Shown here in pieces: positions 1-9,381 of a stretch of DNA of 64,000 nt. The number at the start of each line of letters is the position of its first letter. The stretch's first letter is position 1. Source of the stretch: Mycoplasma haemofelis str. Langford 1 (GTDB lineage Bacteria > Bacillota_I > Bacilli_A > Mycoplasmatales > Mycoplasmoidaceae); contig NC_014970.1 of the NCBI RefSeq assembly GCF_000200735.1, forward strand, positions 310,001 to 374,000. Direction: 5' to 3'. The notes below the pieces were generated by a model. That model was not told the DNA's origin and did not search any database. It saw only the letters and a program-made list of their open reading frames with translations. The position numbers and the translations under genes were made by a program.

Positions 1-354
1 GCTACTACCTCTTCAAACGTAAATATTCTTCTTAGGACTCCTTCTATCAAACAACTCGACGCATCTATTGGAGACGGCTTTCTTAAATAAACGCTCCCCT
101 TTAATCCCTTCTAAAAAGCTTTCTGCATCCCCAACATAGGTGATGTCATTTATTGAGGCTTTCTCTTTTGTAAATTGGGCATTAAATCCACGAGCTTTAT
201 AGATAGTACAACTCCTTAATTTTCAATTGGTTCTCGCTGTGGATGAAACTGCTTTTCAAGAGGAACCTACATAACTTCTAATACCTCCCGCTACAGCTCC
301 TGCCGACCCAACAGCCCCCAACAAGGCCATTTTTAAAGTACCTTCTGCGACCAT
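1..354 (-). CDS. SF2-like anchored protein, 3' end outside window
   Basis: Open in code 4 for 118 codons from ATG at 354 to the window edge, with three TGA-Trp codons. Begins MVAEGTLKMALLGAVG, a Gly/Ala-rich membrane segment. Then come a Cys followed by TIY (CTIYKARG) and a second Cys before NIYVWRGSS. This is the Cys-x-I-Y ... Cys ... IYVW signature of E and L, so I place it in SF2. An internal ATG at 330 could instead be the start. It starts 3 nt after the previous stop, at the end of the minus-strand operon running from 5594. Function unknown. Confidence 0.75.
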
Positions 355-356
355 GA

Positions 357-965
357 TTACTTAGTGCATCAAGAAACAGCGTTATCTAGTGTTTCCTTGT
401 TTTTGTTATTAATAGGTTGTTTCTTACTTTCTGAACATCAAGCCTTAACGTGGGTGTATCCTGTGGTTGCTGCCGTGCTATTATCGATTCCTGATACCTT
501 GTACTCTATTAACTTAGTTTTCGCATTAGTGAAAGCGGTCTCTCACTCTGTCTTATTGCTGTCGTTATCTTGCACAGCTATTCAACTCTTCCCACTTTGT
601 AAAGATGTATCCTGAATTCTGAGAACACACCATTTGATGGCTTTATCTAGATTATCTTTGGAATCAAGATAGGAATCGCAAAGGGCTTTTAAAGCGACCT
701 TGCCCTTATCTCCATCATCACTAGATAAATCTTCATTCTCCTTCTTGTGCTTATTGACTTCATTCATGAATCCGGTATCAGACTTAAATTCTTTGAAGAA
801 TTCCTTGAACTTTCCATCATCCTTAACCACTTGATATCCTTCCTTTGATAGAACTTCTTTAACTGTAAGTTGCTCCGGAGAAAACAAACCCATTTGATAG
901 GCAGCAAAAGCTCCTGTGCCAGCAACACCACTCGCTCCTGCCGCTCCGAAAGCCAATTTAGACAT
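357..965 (-). CDS. Family A SF1 surface-type protein, 202 aa
   Basis: Membrane segment at about residues 4-25 (MSKLAFGAAGASGVAG), then a Lys/Glu-rich first module with FKEFFKEFKS. Cysteines lie at 96, 113 (KWCVLRIQD), 177 (AWCSES) and 200, and the protein ends WCTK. Four Trp codons are TGA. The stop lies 3 nt before the ATG of the downstream partial gene, and its own ATG overlaps the stop of the B gene upstream by one base. Sister copies are at 2987 and 10673. Function unknown; cell-surface location is inferred from the anchor. Confidence 0.88.
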
Positions 966-1654
966 TACTTAGTACATCAAGATCTCACCTGTTTAAAGGT
1001 CTCATCTTCCGTTAGATTCTCGGGAACTATGTAACTATCTGCCTTCTTTCCACACTCATCTTTGTAATCGTCTGGAGCTGTAGTATCAGTCTTCTTGGAG
1101 TTCCATATAGACATGCTTCACGTGTCTGTAGTTTTGTAAGTAACATTGTTGTTATTCTTGGATACTACTTGAGCTTCCTTGTACTTACTTCAAGAAGCGT
1201 TTCAAGCCTCTGCATCTTCTCCTTTCTTTAGAAGGGTTAGGGATTTGTCTTCAGATAGTAATTCAGAGACTTTCTTGGGTCTGGAGCAGTACTTCTTAAC
1301 GTCTAAATATTCCTGTTTATTGGTATCTGTAACTTGTGCTTTGGATCTCTTAGAGCATTCGTCCTTAAATTCTTTAAAAGCCTTACTTTCTCCCTTCTTG
1401 TCCTTTCAATTAGATATCCCCCACTTATCCACATCTTTGTAGGTAGTGGATCCCTCTACTTTATGGTCATTTCTATATAGCTCTCAAGCTGCATCTCATT
1501 TGGCATCACTGTCATCTGTCATTAATACTCGGCCTTTTTCCTGTTTGAACAACTCAGATATAGGGGTAGTTTTATCTTTGAGAGCTAAGTACATACCTCC
1601 ACCGGCGGCCACAGTTCCTGCGGATCCTATAGCCCCAAGTAGTTTTATGTCCAT
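965..1654 (-). CDS. Family B SF1 protein, 229 aa
   Basis: Begins MDIKLLGAIGSAGTVAAGGG (membrane segment), then a lysine-rich body, the central patch YCSRPKKVSELLSEDK, and terminal RSWCTK. Eight Trp codons are TGA. The central patch is nearly identical in DNA to that of the B gene at 3598 (about 1246-1300 versus 3876-3930), while the flanks differ. That looks like a homogenised core. It follows a C gene after 9 nt and overlaps the next A gene by one base. Confidence 0.87.
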
Positions 1655-1663
1655 TAGATATGT

Positions 1664-2317
1664 CTAATCCGCTTTACAAAAGGCTTCTTGACTTTGGAAT
1701 TCTGATGATGATTCTCCTACGAATACTTCCAGCTTTGCTTTATCACATAAATCCTTAAGTTCTTTTCTGCGTGCTTCTGGAAAGGAGCTGGAATCTCCTT
1801 GGATTCCCTTTTTCAAAGTCTCTAAGACACTATCTAGAGACCAAGTACTATGGCCTTTCAAGCTAGTTAAGACAGTGTCTCACTTGTTCCCATCTGCCTT
1901 GGAAGTGGCATCTGCAATTCATTGTTTCCCAGACTTAGTAGCATCTTCATTGGTTTTGGAGCAGAAGGATTTAAAGTCTTGGAAGTTATTGGAGTTATCT
2001 GAGTCAGATTCATAAATCGCCCTACACCCAGATTTAAGAAGACTCTTAGCCTCCGTTAAATTAGCTTCTGCACCCTTGCCAGTACTAAGTGCCTTTTGCA
2101 GTGTTGGGTGATGTGGGGTTTTCGTCTCCAGAGCTTTATATTTCTTTTCCCATATATTGACATCCCCCTCCAAATTCAATAATGCTGAAGGATATTTAGA
2201 TCTTATGGAAGTAATAGGAGCTTCGTCGGGAGTAGATTGCCATGGCTTGAGAGCAATCAATCCCCCAGCTCCTAAACCTCCCGCTGTTCCTAGTGCTGCA
2301 AAGGCGCCTTTTCCCAT
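1664..2317 (-). CDS. Family C SF1 protein, 217 aa
   Basis: MGKGAFAALGTAGGLGAGG anchor followed by ALKPW, a C-family hallmark just outside the membrane. Then SIRSKYPSALLN, the first Cys in GCRAIYESDSD, FCSKTNEDA, and terminal FCKAD. The second module has KGIQGDSSSFPEARRKELKDLC. Two TGA-Trp codons fall in the second half. The start ATG is separated by one base from the stop of the C2 gene upstream, which suggests translational coupling. Confidence 0.87.
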
Positions 2318-2318
2318 G

Positions 2319-2957
2319 TTAATTCGAAGTGCAATAACTCTTTATCTCTTGTATTACGTTATCTCCTTCTCCAGAAAAGAACTGATCCTTCTGGGTAGAA
2401 CATCAATCCTTAATAGTTTTCCTTTGTTCTTCGGTTAAACTGCCTGTTTTTAAGCTTTCAGCGAAGCTCTTTAGTGTTTGTGAAACCAATTCACTTTTCT
2501 TATTAATCAAATCATTTAGCTTTCCATCTCATGAGCTATTGGAGTTGGAATCTGAGGATATTCAAGTTCCTGTAACTAGATCCCCTAATAGCTTAGAACA
2601 ATACTTCTTAAAGTCATGAGAGTAGTCTTGATTATCTGAAGGGGAGTCATATATCTTCCTACAAGCTTCTTTATGTAAAGGCTTTGCCTTATCTTCTCCT
2701 TGGGAAGTGATGGCATTCTTGGCGGAAATTAAATCAGGATGATGGGGGGATCCTGTTTTTAAAGCAGTTAATTTAGAGGATCATATTGTGTCATTTGTAT
2801 TTCCCTCTAAATCCAGAAGGGCATGAGAATACTTCTCTTTGAAAGTCATGACCTTCTCCTCTTTCTTATTTTCTGATGAGGTTAGATATATGTAACTTCC
2901 CACTCCAGCCCCACCAACTCCCATGGCGCCTAAAGAGGCCGGAATTAACTTACTCAT
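2319..2957 (-). CDS. Family C2 SF1 protein, 212 aa
   Basis: C-related family: MSKLIPASLGAMGVGGAGVG anchor, then VMTFKEKYSHALLDLEGN. First module KPLHKEACRKIYDSPSDN and FKKYCSKLLGD; second module ends IKSYCTSN. TGA-Trp occurs in IWSSKL, TWISSD, SWDGKL and DWCSTQ. The 'ACRKIYDSP' block is shared with C2 copies at 10032 and 11972. It is the last gene before a 29-nt gap to the family A stop at 2987. Confidence 0.87.
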
Positions 2958-2986
2958 GACAATACCTCCACAACTGAAGACCTTAC

Positions 2987-3598
2987 TTAGGCCTTGCTAC
3001 ATCATGAAATAGCGTTCTCTAGAATTCTCGCATTATTGTTATTAATCGGAAGCTTCTTATTGTCGGAACACCATTTCTTTACATGGGAAAAACCTTGCTC
3101 TTTTTGGATATCCGCCGTGATTTCTTTCACTCCCGACTTTATCATGCTTTCCTTGGATTTCTCGAAAGCCGTTATTCAATCGGATTTATCGCTGTCGTCG
3201 GTAGCAATATTGATTCAAGAACCGGTTGTTAATTTCTTATCTTGGATTCTTAGAACACATCACTTAATGGCATTATCTAACTTATCTGTGGAATTAAAGT
3301 AAGTGGAGCACAAAGACTTTAAAGCCTCTTTGCCTTTATTGCCCTCCTCATCCTTTGATAAGTCATCCCCCTCCTTTTTATGGTTATCTAATTCCTTCAG
3401 AAAGTCTTGACTGGATTTAAATTCTTTGAAGAATTCCTTAAATTTCTCATCTTCCTCAACCACTTGATATCCATCCTTGGATAAAGCTTCTTTAACAGTC
3501 AGAGGCTTAGGAGAAAGTAAACCTGACTGGTAGGCGACAAAAGCTCCAGTGCCGGCCACTCCGCCCGCTCCCGCTAATCCGAAAGTTAGTTTAGACAT
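2987..3598 (-). CDS. Family A SF1 protein, 203 aa
   Basis: MSKLTFGLAGAGGVAGTGAF anchor, then LSPKPLTVKEALSKDGYQVV, very close to the A copy at 357. Cysteines lie in SLCSTY, KWCVLR, KWCSDN and a final WCSKA, so the C-terminus differs from the WCTK of its sister. Its ATG (3598) shares one base with the TAA of the B gene upstream. The pair B-A recurs in the same order at 965/357. Confidence 0.87.
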
Positions 3599-4263
3599 TA
3601 CTTAGTGCATCAAGACCTCACTTGTTTAAAGGTCTTGTCTTCAGTTAACTCTTCGGGGTTAATGTGGCTATTTCACTTCTCCTCGCATTTACTTTTGTAT
3701 GCTTCGGGCATTGGGGATGGAGGATTACTGTCTTTCCACCCTTGGATGCCCCACTCATCTGTTGCTTTGTAAGTATTAGAGCCCCCAGAGGTCTTATCTA
3801 TATGATCCTTCTTGTATTGATCTCATGCTGCCGTTCATTTATCGGCATCTCCATTCTTATCTAGTAAGGTCTTAGTTTTGTCTTCAGATAGTAATTCAGA
3901 GACTTTCTTAGGTCTGGAGCAGTACTTCTTAACTTCTAGGTATTCTTTTTGTTTGGAGTCGAAAACCTTAGATTTGATTCGCTTTCCACATTCAGTTTTG
4001 AATTCTTCAATTGCTTTAGCTTGCTCTTTATTCTTTTCTCAAGTTGAAAGTCCCCATGCATTCTTATCTTCTTTGTATCGAGTTCAAGCTTCATCCCATT
4101 TAGAATCATTCGATTCTGTCATGAGCTTCCAACCCTTTTCTTGTTGGAATAATTCAGATATTGTGTGGGAAGGAGTTTGCCTATCTTTGAGTGTTAGATA
4201 TATTCCACTTCCCGCCGCTACAGTCCCCAAAGAGCCAACAGCCCCCAGCAGTTTTATGTCCAT
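3598..4263 (-). CDS. Family B SF1 protein, 221 aa
   Basis: MDIKLLGAVGSLGTVAAGSG anchor. Body LFQQEKGWKLMTESNDSKW, then KKYCSRPKKVSELLSEDK as in the B gene at 965, ending VRSWCTK. The N-terminal region and the second module differ more from that copy than the core does. It follows the C gene after a 28-nt gap and overlaps the downstream A gene by one base. Confidence 0.87.
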
Positions 4264-4291
4264 TTCTATTTAGAGAAATCAAAGACTTTAC

Positions 4292-4960
4292 CTAACCAGT
4301 CGCTTTACAAAATGCTTCTTGATTCTGAAACTGAGTTGAATTCTCACCCTCAAATAACTCCCCCCTAACTTGAGTACATCAATCTTTAATCTTGGTTCTT
4401 ATATCTTGGGCAAAAGGGGTGGAGTTTTGATGAGCCTTAATTTCCTCTTTTAGAGAGGATAAAGTGGGGATAAGCTCTTGGTTGTGATCGCGTAATTTAG
4501 TTAATGATGAATCTCACTTATTGTTGTTAGCTGAAGCTTCATCAGCAATTCATGCTCCAGATGCTTTGCTGGCATCATCATTACTTTTGGAGCAAAGGGT
4601 TTTGAAATCTGAGAAGCTCTTAAGATCATCTACTTTGGAATCATAAATAGAAGCACACCCTTCCTTAAGCAACCTTAAGGCTTCATCTTTACTTTCTGGT
4701 GAAGTCTTGCTCTTTTCTACGGCTTGCTTCAAAGTTGGGTTATTTGGGGTTGAGGTTTTAAGAGTTGTGTATTTCTTTTCCCATATGGAGCCATCCTGAG
4801 TTGAATCTAATAATGCTGCAGAGTATTTTTCCCTTATTGAGGTAGCTACCTTTACTTTCTCTTCGGGGGTGGATTGTCATGGCTTAAAGGCCATCAATCC
4901 TCCAGCACCCAAACCTCCTGCCCCGGCAGTTCCTAAAGCTAGAAAAGATCCTTTAGTCAT
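4292..4960 (-). CDS. Family C SF1 protein, 222 aa
   Basis: MTKGSFLALGTAGAGGLGAG anchor, then LMAFKPWQSTPEEK, where W of KPW is TGA. First-module cysteines are in GCASIYDSKVDD and TLCSKSNDDA; second-module ones in DWCTQVR and FCKATG. The block KYTTLKTSTPNNPTLKQA matches other C genes (KTxxPxHP type). It lies 10 nt downstream of the D gene and is the second gene of the minus operon reading from 5594. Confidence 0.87.
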
Positions 4961-4970
4961 GGCCTTCTAC

Positions 4971-5594
4971 CTACCCCTCTTGAGTTTTCTTGGCTAAGCA
5001 TCACTTTTTCAATTCGTTAATTGCTGAATCAAACTCCACATCATAAGTTAACTTTCCTCTTCTGGTTTTGCATCCAACTTTGAGATTCTTAGTATCTTCA
5101 CTACCCGAGAATGTGACATCACTCCATTCATATTTATCCTCATCCTTTTTCTTGGTGGCTTTATAGCCATCCACATTGTGTTTTCATGCCTCTGTATCAT
5201 TGGTATTGGATTCATTTACATCCAATAATCCTGATACAAACTCTTCCGCTTTTCTAGGAACTACACACCACTTAGTGGCAGACTTGTATATCTCTGATAT
5301 GGAAGAATCCAATTTAAGAATGGCTTTACAAGCCTGCTTTAAGGAAGATTCAGTTTGGATCTCATCAGATATTCCAGAATGCTCCTTTTTGAATTTTCAA
5401 GTGTTCTTATTGTCCTTGTAGGACTTAAGTATTTCTCCTCATTCAGATCTGTTCTCTCCAAGTATTGAGAATCCTTCTTGTGATAACTTATCCTTTATTG
5501 TCTCTCCGCTGGATAAGGAGTTAGATATTGCTATTCCTAATCCAGTGGCTCCCCCAGCTCCCAGAACTCCGAGTGCAGGTATTAACTTGCTCAT
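4971..5594 (-). CDS. Family D SF1 protein, 207 aa; first gene of minus operon
   Basis: MSKLIPALGVLGAGGATGLG anchor. Cysteines lie at about 89, 110 (KWCVVPRKAEEFV), 175 (VGCKTRRGKLTYDVEFD) and 199 (KWCLAKK). The GCK-TRR-KLTYDV block marks all D genes. It heads a leftward run of nine genes. The upstream 122 bases hold an inverted repeat and a divergent E gene, so this is probably the promoter-proximal gene of the operon. Confidence 0.88.
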
Positions 5595-5608
5595 TTCTTA
5601 TTCCTTTT

Positions 5609-5644
5609 AAAAATAGAAATCCTAGGCAGATTGGTTCCCTATTT
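5609..5644. promoter_or_regulatory. Divergent inverted repeat AAAAATAG-N22-CTATTT
   Basis: AAAAATAG at 5609-5616 and CTATTT at 5639-5644 are separated by exactly 22 bases, between the D gene (-) and the E gene (+). The same element with the same spacing occurs at 13256, 22628 and 25907, always upstream of a D gene. Each arm reads as an AT-rich -10-like box for its own side, or as a half-site for a dimeric regulator. This copy has the weakest right arm. Confidence 0.5.
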
Positions 5645-5694
5645 CCTTGCTGGTTTGCTGGGGAAAATTAGTTATTCACCTTTCTTTTCAAACC

Positions 5695-5700
5695 TATAAG
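5695..5700 (+). promoter_or_regulatory. TATAAG -10-like box before E gene
   Basis: TATAAG sits 15 bases before the ATG at 5716, in the context ACCTATAAGTG. The same context recurs before the R gene at 53509. Similar boxes lie 15-21 nt before other first genes, which implies very short leaders. Confidence 0.4.
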
Positions 5701-5715
5701 TGGAAGACTTTTAAT

Positions 5716-6081
5716 ATGCCTAAATTACCGATTATTGGGTCTGTAGCGGCCATTGGGGGAGCAACAGGAATAGGAGGCTTAGCTTGAGAGTCTTCCAAAC
5801 CTCCTCGGAATCATATTTCTCTAACCTCTAAAACCAGAAAACCATTGACATTAAAGAGGTGTACTATCTATTCCATACTTAAATCAGATAACAAAACGGT
5901 AAAGAAAGAAGAAGAGAGTGCTTTCAGGGAGAAAGTAACTAACCCTACTAGCTGGGAAAGGATCAACAAGGAATGTGGAGTAAAGGACAAGATCTATGTT
6001 GCTAACAGAAGCGGCTGAGCTTATCATGACAGTGATCAGAATTTACAATGGAATGTTGTGGATTCGGCAAGCTCAACTTAG
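5716..6081 (+). CDS. Family E SF2 protein, 121 aa
   Basis: MPKLPIIGSVAAIGGATGIG anchor ending LAWESSKPP, where W is TGA. Then comes one module: KRCTIYSILKSDNKTVKKEE, ECGVKDKIYVANRSGWAYHDSDQ. Two cysteines. Unlike its siblings, the post-membrane stretch (SKPPRNH) lacks the octamer direct repeat, so this copy should not slip there. First gene of the rightward block that diverges from the D operon. Confidence 0.86.
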
Positions 6082-6105
6082 CTAATACTTCATAACTATA
6101 GGAAT

Positions 6106-6732
6106 ATGAATCCCTTAGTTTGAAAAGCATCTGCTGGAGTAGCTGCATCTACGGCTGTTGTTGGAACAATAGGGATCGCCTCTCGTTCATCCAAGAAGGA
6201 GGCTGTCCCTATAAAGACATTACTCTCAAAGGGAAGGCCCGATAAGAGGCTGCTTTTTAAGGCGAGAGGAGCCGATAATCCCGATTGAAAAGCAGCATGA
6301 AAGAGATATATCAGCGGATACTCGGGATCTAGAGAGGATCCTTTTTCTGTAAAGACTCTTTCAGGGGAAAACGCTCCTGATAGTTTTATGTCTAAATGTG
6401 AAGGATTGTTCGAAGAGAAGGCTGTTGATGAAAGTGATGATAAGTACAACTTGGCTTTGGAATTTTGTACCAGAGATACTCTAGTGTCTGATTTCGTATG
6501 GGAGCAAGGAAAACAGGCTCTTTCGGATAAGAATAGTGGTTCTTGAGCCGCTCTATGGAGTCAATATAAGCAAGATGGAGATTTATGAAAGTTAAATAAA
6601 TCCAGTGAAGGAGATGCTCCCGACGCATTCAAGAATGCCTGTATAAAAGAGACCAGTTCTAGATCTAGAGACGCTAGTTCTCCTGAAGTAGTTGCAGCTA
6701 TTAAGTATTGTTCTGTAGCAAGATCTAGTTAG
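6106..6732 (+). CDS. Family F SF1 protein, 208 aa
   Basis: MNPLVWKASAGVAASTAVVG anchor, then IKTLLSKGRPDKRLLFKARG (the RPDKRLL block marks family F). Modules show MSKCEGLFEEKAVDESDDKY, FCTRDTLVSD, ACIKETS and YCSVARSS. The stretch coding SKCEGLFEEKAVDESDDKYN is nearly identical in DNA to that of the F gene at 7201 (6389-6455 versus 7483-7550), a likely conversion patch. Follows E after 24 nt. Confidence 0.87.
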
Positions 6733-6734
6733 AT

Positions 6735-6767
6735 TTACCATCAGTTTACATGACATTCTCATGGTAA
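6735..6767 (+). terminator. Weak stem-loop after the F gene
   Basis: TTACCAT (6735-6741) and ATGGTAA (6761-6767) form a 7-bp stem with a 19-base loop, followed by TTT, immediately after the F stop. It could be a weak terminator. The stem is AT-rich and there is no long T run, so this is tentative. Confidence 0.3.
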
Positions 6768-6811
6768 TTTAATCCCTCCGGAAATTAACTTTCAAGAAGG
6801 ATATGTGTACT

Positions 6812-6817
6812 TATAAG
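6812..6817 (+). promoter_or_regulatory. TATAAG -10-like box before broken E gene
   Basis: TATAAG in the 102-base gap after the F gene, 17 bases before the ATG at 6835. Spacing matches the boxes at 5695, 53482, 60779 and 22573. Its presence suggests the frame-broken E gene is still transcribed. Confidence 0.4.
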
Positions 6818-6834
6818 ATTCGCAGTTTTTAGTT

Positions 6835-7190
6835 ATGCCAAAGTTACCTCTTTTTGGATCCGTAGCGGCTGTAGGTGGGGCAGCAGGAATAGGAGGTCTA
6901 GCTTGAGAGTCTTCTAAGCCAGAAAGCCAGAAAGCCAGATCGTTCTAACATCAAAAACGGCTAAGCCGTTAGTGATGAAGAGGTGTGAGATTTACTCCAT
7001 AGTGAGTTCTAATGACAACACTGTAAGAAAGGAGTCTGAGAGTTCCTTTAGGAAGCAAGTAACGAATCCTGCCCATTGGGCAAGAATGGATAAGGAATGT
7101 CGTACAAAGGACAAGATTTACGTTGCTGATAGAGGCGGTTGAGTTTATGAGGATAAAGACCAAAAGGACTCTTGAAAGGTAGTTACCTAG
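6835..7190 (+). pseudogene. Family E SF2 gene, frame-OFF by one extra 8-nt repeat unit
   Basis: ATG at 6835 opens MPKLPLFGSVAAVGGAAGIG and LAWESSKPESQ, then reads into TAA at 6950 because AAGCCAGA occurs three times (6916-6939). With two units the frame runs on as SKPESQIVLTSKTAKPLVMK, KRCEIYSIVSS, ECRTKDKIYVADRGGWVY and ends at TAG 7190, 115 aa. The rest of the gene is undamaged, so it may be a phase-OFF allele rather than a dead gene. Confidence 0.85.
6916..6939 (+). repeat. AAGCCAGA x3 tandem repeat (slippage tract)
   Basis: Three perfect 8-base units inside the codons for SKPESQ. Three units put the E gene out of frame; two would restore it. The related octamers at 13762, 22094, 56721 and 57468 occupy the same position in their genes. 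Confidence 0.92.
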
Positions 7191-7200
7191 GTTCTTAGGT

Positions 7201-7833
7201 ATGAACTCTCTTGTTTGGAAAGTTGGGGGTGGAGTTGGTGCATCAACTGCGGTTGCGGGAACCATAGGAATTGTTTCACATACATCTAAGAAGGTATCTG
7301 TACCTATAAAGACCCTACTTTCAAAGGGTCGACCGGATAAGAGATTACTTTTTGCTGCCAGAGGGGCGACTGATCCGGATTGAAAGGCTGCTTGAAAGCG
7401 ATACATTAACGGATATGCAGGATCCAAAGGAGATCCATTCTCTTTAAAGACTTTTACGGAGGGAAATGCTCCGGCCGCCTTCATGTCTAAATGTGAAGGA
7501 TTGTTCGAGGAGAAGGCTGTTGATGAAAGTGATGATAAGTACAACTTAGCTTTAGAGTTTTGCACTAGAGACACTCTAGTATCAGACTTCATATGGGAAC
7601 AAGAAAAACAGGCTCTTTCGGATAAGAATAGCAATCAGTGGAGCTCTTTATGAACCCAGTACAAGAGTAATGGGGATTTATGGAAGTTGAATAAGCCTAG
7701 TGATAGTAATGCTCCTGATGAATTTAAAGACAGATGTATAAAAGAAACTACTTCTAAGGCAAAGGATGCTCGGGCTCCGGAGGTGTTGGCAGCCCTTAAT
7801 TATTGCTCTATAGTAAGAGCTGGTACTTCTTAG
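7201..7833 (+). CDS. Family F SF1 protein, 210 aa
   Basis: MNSLVWKVGGGVGASTAVAG anchor, LLSKGRPDKRLLFAARGATD, first-module Cys at about 98 (SKCEGLF) and 121 (FCTRDTLVSD), second module RCIKETTSK and YCSIVRAGTS. TGA-Trp codons follow position 60. Closely related to the F gene at 6106, with blocks of near identity broken by divergent stretches. Preceded by the broken E gene after 10 nt and followed by another E after 3 nt. Confidence 0.87.
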
Positions 7834-7836
7834 GGT

Positions 7837-8181
7837 ATGCCGAAGTTAATACTTATTGGATCTATAGCTGTTACTGGAGGAGTTGTAGGAATGGGAGGTT
7901 TAGGATTGGAATTACTTAAGCCAACAAGCCAAACTGTCTCAACTTCAAAAATGGGTAAGTCATTGGCACTAAAGAGATGTCAACTTTACTCTATAGTAAG
8001 TTCTGATAATTTGACTGTACAAAAGGAGAACGAGAGTACTTTTAAAACTAAGGTAACTAATAATTCTGTTCGTGAGAGGATTGATAGAGATTGTGGAATT
8101 AAGGACAGAGTCTTTGTAGCTTATAGAAGTAATAACTGAGTTTATGAAGATAGCGATCAAGGAAAGCCGTGAAAGGTATAG
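7837..8181 (+). CDS. Family E SF2 protein, 114 aa
   Basis: MPKLILIGSIAVTGGVVGMG anchor, then LELLKPTSQTVS, KRCQLYSIVSSDNLTVQKEN, DCGIKDRVFVAYRSNNWVYE and PWKV. The post-membrane DNA is AAGCCAAC-AAGCCAA, an imperfect octamer pair at the site where sister genes gain or lose a unit; here the frame is intact. The ATG lies 3 nt after the F stop. Confidence 0.87.
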
Positions 8182-8196
8182 ATTTGACTTTGCATA

Positions 8197-8673
8197 ATGG
8201 TTCTAGATCCAAGGTTATTGCTGGGAGCGTTTGGAATTGTGGGAACTGCTGTCGGTACCGGAGTAGTTCTTACTTCTTCTTTATTTAAAGGATCGGAAAC
8301 ACCTTTAACTCCCAAAGAAGAAAGGGAGTTAGTTAATGGTGAATTTACATCACATAGGAAATATAAGATTCCCTCAATAGATTCCAGCTCATCTGGAAAG
8401 GGTTGTTTTATTTATTGGATTGACAAGGTTTATAGCGATGACAGTGATGCCACTACTTCGTTCGATGAATTAAAGGGAAAGTATACGAAAGAGGAAAAGG
8501 AGAAGTTCTTTCAAGAAGCGAGTCTTAGTGAAGAGGATAAGAAGGGTCAAGATATAACGAGTCTTTGCTTGAGCGGGGATGGTAGCCATTCCTATGTTTG
8601 AGAAGGGAATGGAGTAAGGCAAATAGATAGGAATTTAAAATCCGTAGTCGACACTTGTCATGCTTCTGAGTAA
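8197..8673 (+). CDS. SF2-type protein, 158 aa, single copy
   Basis: MVLDPRLLLGAFGIVGTAVG anchor (to about residue 28). A charged region follows, then KGCFIYWIDKVYSDD and LCLSGDGSHSYVWEGNG. Cys-F-I-Y and Cys...SYVW are the SF2 signature although the spacing between them is longer than in E, with acidic/Lys-rich sequence between. Its 3' end overlaps the convergent T gene by 82 bases. Function unknown. Confidence 0.8.
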
Positions 8674-9005
8674 TATACTGATCCTCCATTCAACACGTTA
8701 CTTCATTCCGACTTTTTGTCTTCCATCTCCGAAAAGCATTTATCCCTAAAGTCCTGTCAATCCCCTTTGTAGAACTTCCCAAACTCCTTACCCCGAGCAC
8801 TCCATCATTCTCTATTCTCAGGATCTACCATATAGAGATCCATGGAATCGTTGTCCCTGATATAGTCTTTGACTTTATTTGCAGTCTTCTTGTATGAGGG
8901 TATTTTGGATTTATATTTCTCACTATTTGAGCTCCTTAAAGCGTAGATGCCTGCAATTATAGATGCACATGCTACTCCCCCAAGAGATGCTAATTTTTTA
9001 ATCAT
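8592..9005 (-). CDS. Family T small anchored protein, 137 aa
   Basis: MIKKLASLGGVACASIIAGI anchor, then YALRSSNSEKYKSKIPSYKK, WWSARGKEFGKFYKGDWQDF, RDKCFSEM. A homologue at 54826 shares these blocks. Trp is encoded four times by TGA. The last about 28 codons run inside the convergent gene at 8197 and align only loosely with the homologue (SVYYSEAWQV versus SVYSEAQQV). The VAC in the membrane segment is VAF in the homologue, so a lipoprotein is unlikely. Confidence 0.75.
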
Positions 9006-9022
9006 TAAAGTATTTAATTGGT

Positions 9023-9028
9023 AAGGAG
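9023..9028 (+). promoter_or_regulatory. AAGGAG ribosome binding site
   Basis: A clear Shine-Dalgarno match five bases before the ATG at 9034. Most genes here lack one and instead overlap the gene before, so this supports independent initiation after the divergent T gene. Confidence 0.55.
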
Positions 9029-9033
9029 ATTCT

Positions 9034-9381
9034 ATGCCTAAATTACCTCTTATTGGCTCTATAGTAGCTATTGGTGGAACAGCAGGAATAGGAGGATTGG
9101 CTTGAGATTCTTCTAATCCAAAAAGCCAGACTGTTTTATCTTTTAAGAAAAAAGAGCAGTTTGTATTGAAAAGATGCGTCCTTTATTCTATAGTTAAAGA
9201 GGCAGATTTAACTGTAAAAAGAGAGGAAGAGTCATCCTTCGCAAAAGAGATAAATAATGACTCTCTTTGAGGGCAAGTGAACAAGGACTGTGGAGTTAAG
9301 GAAAGGATTTTCTTAGCTAAGAAATCTGAAAAGTGAGTTTATGAGGAGCGATTACAGGGGTTGGCTTGAAAGATTAATTAG
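9034..9381 (+). CDS. Family E SF2 protein, 115 aa
   Basis: MPKLPLIGSIVAIGGTAGIG anchor, LAWDSSNPKSQTVLSFKKKE, KRCVLYSIVKEADLTVKREE, DCGVKERIFLAKKSEKWVYE and a final AWKIN. Five Trp codons are TGA. The octamer site is degenerate (AATCCAAA-AAGCCAGA) and in frame. It overlaps the convergent C gene's stop region by 8 bases and ends the rightward E/F block. Confidence 0.87.

Noticed and set aside
8592-9005. Possible lipobox (GGVAC) in the T protein
   Set aside because: The homologue at 54826 has VAF at that place, so the cysteine is not conserved and a lipoprotein is unlikely.
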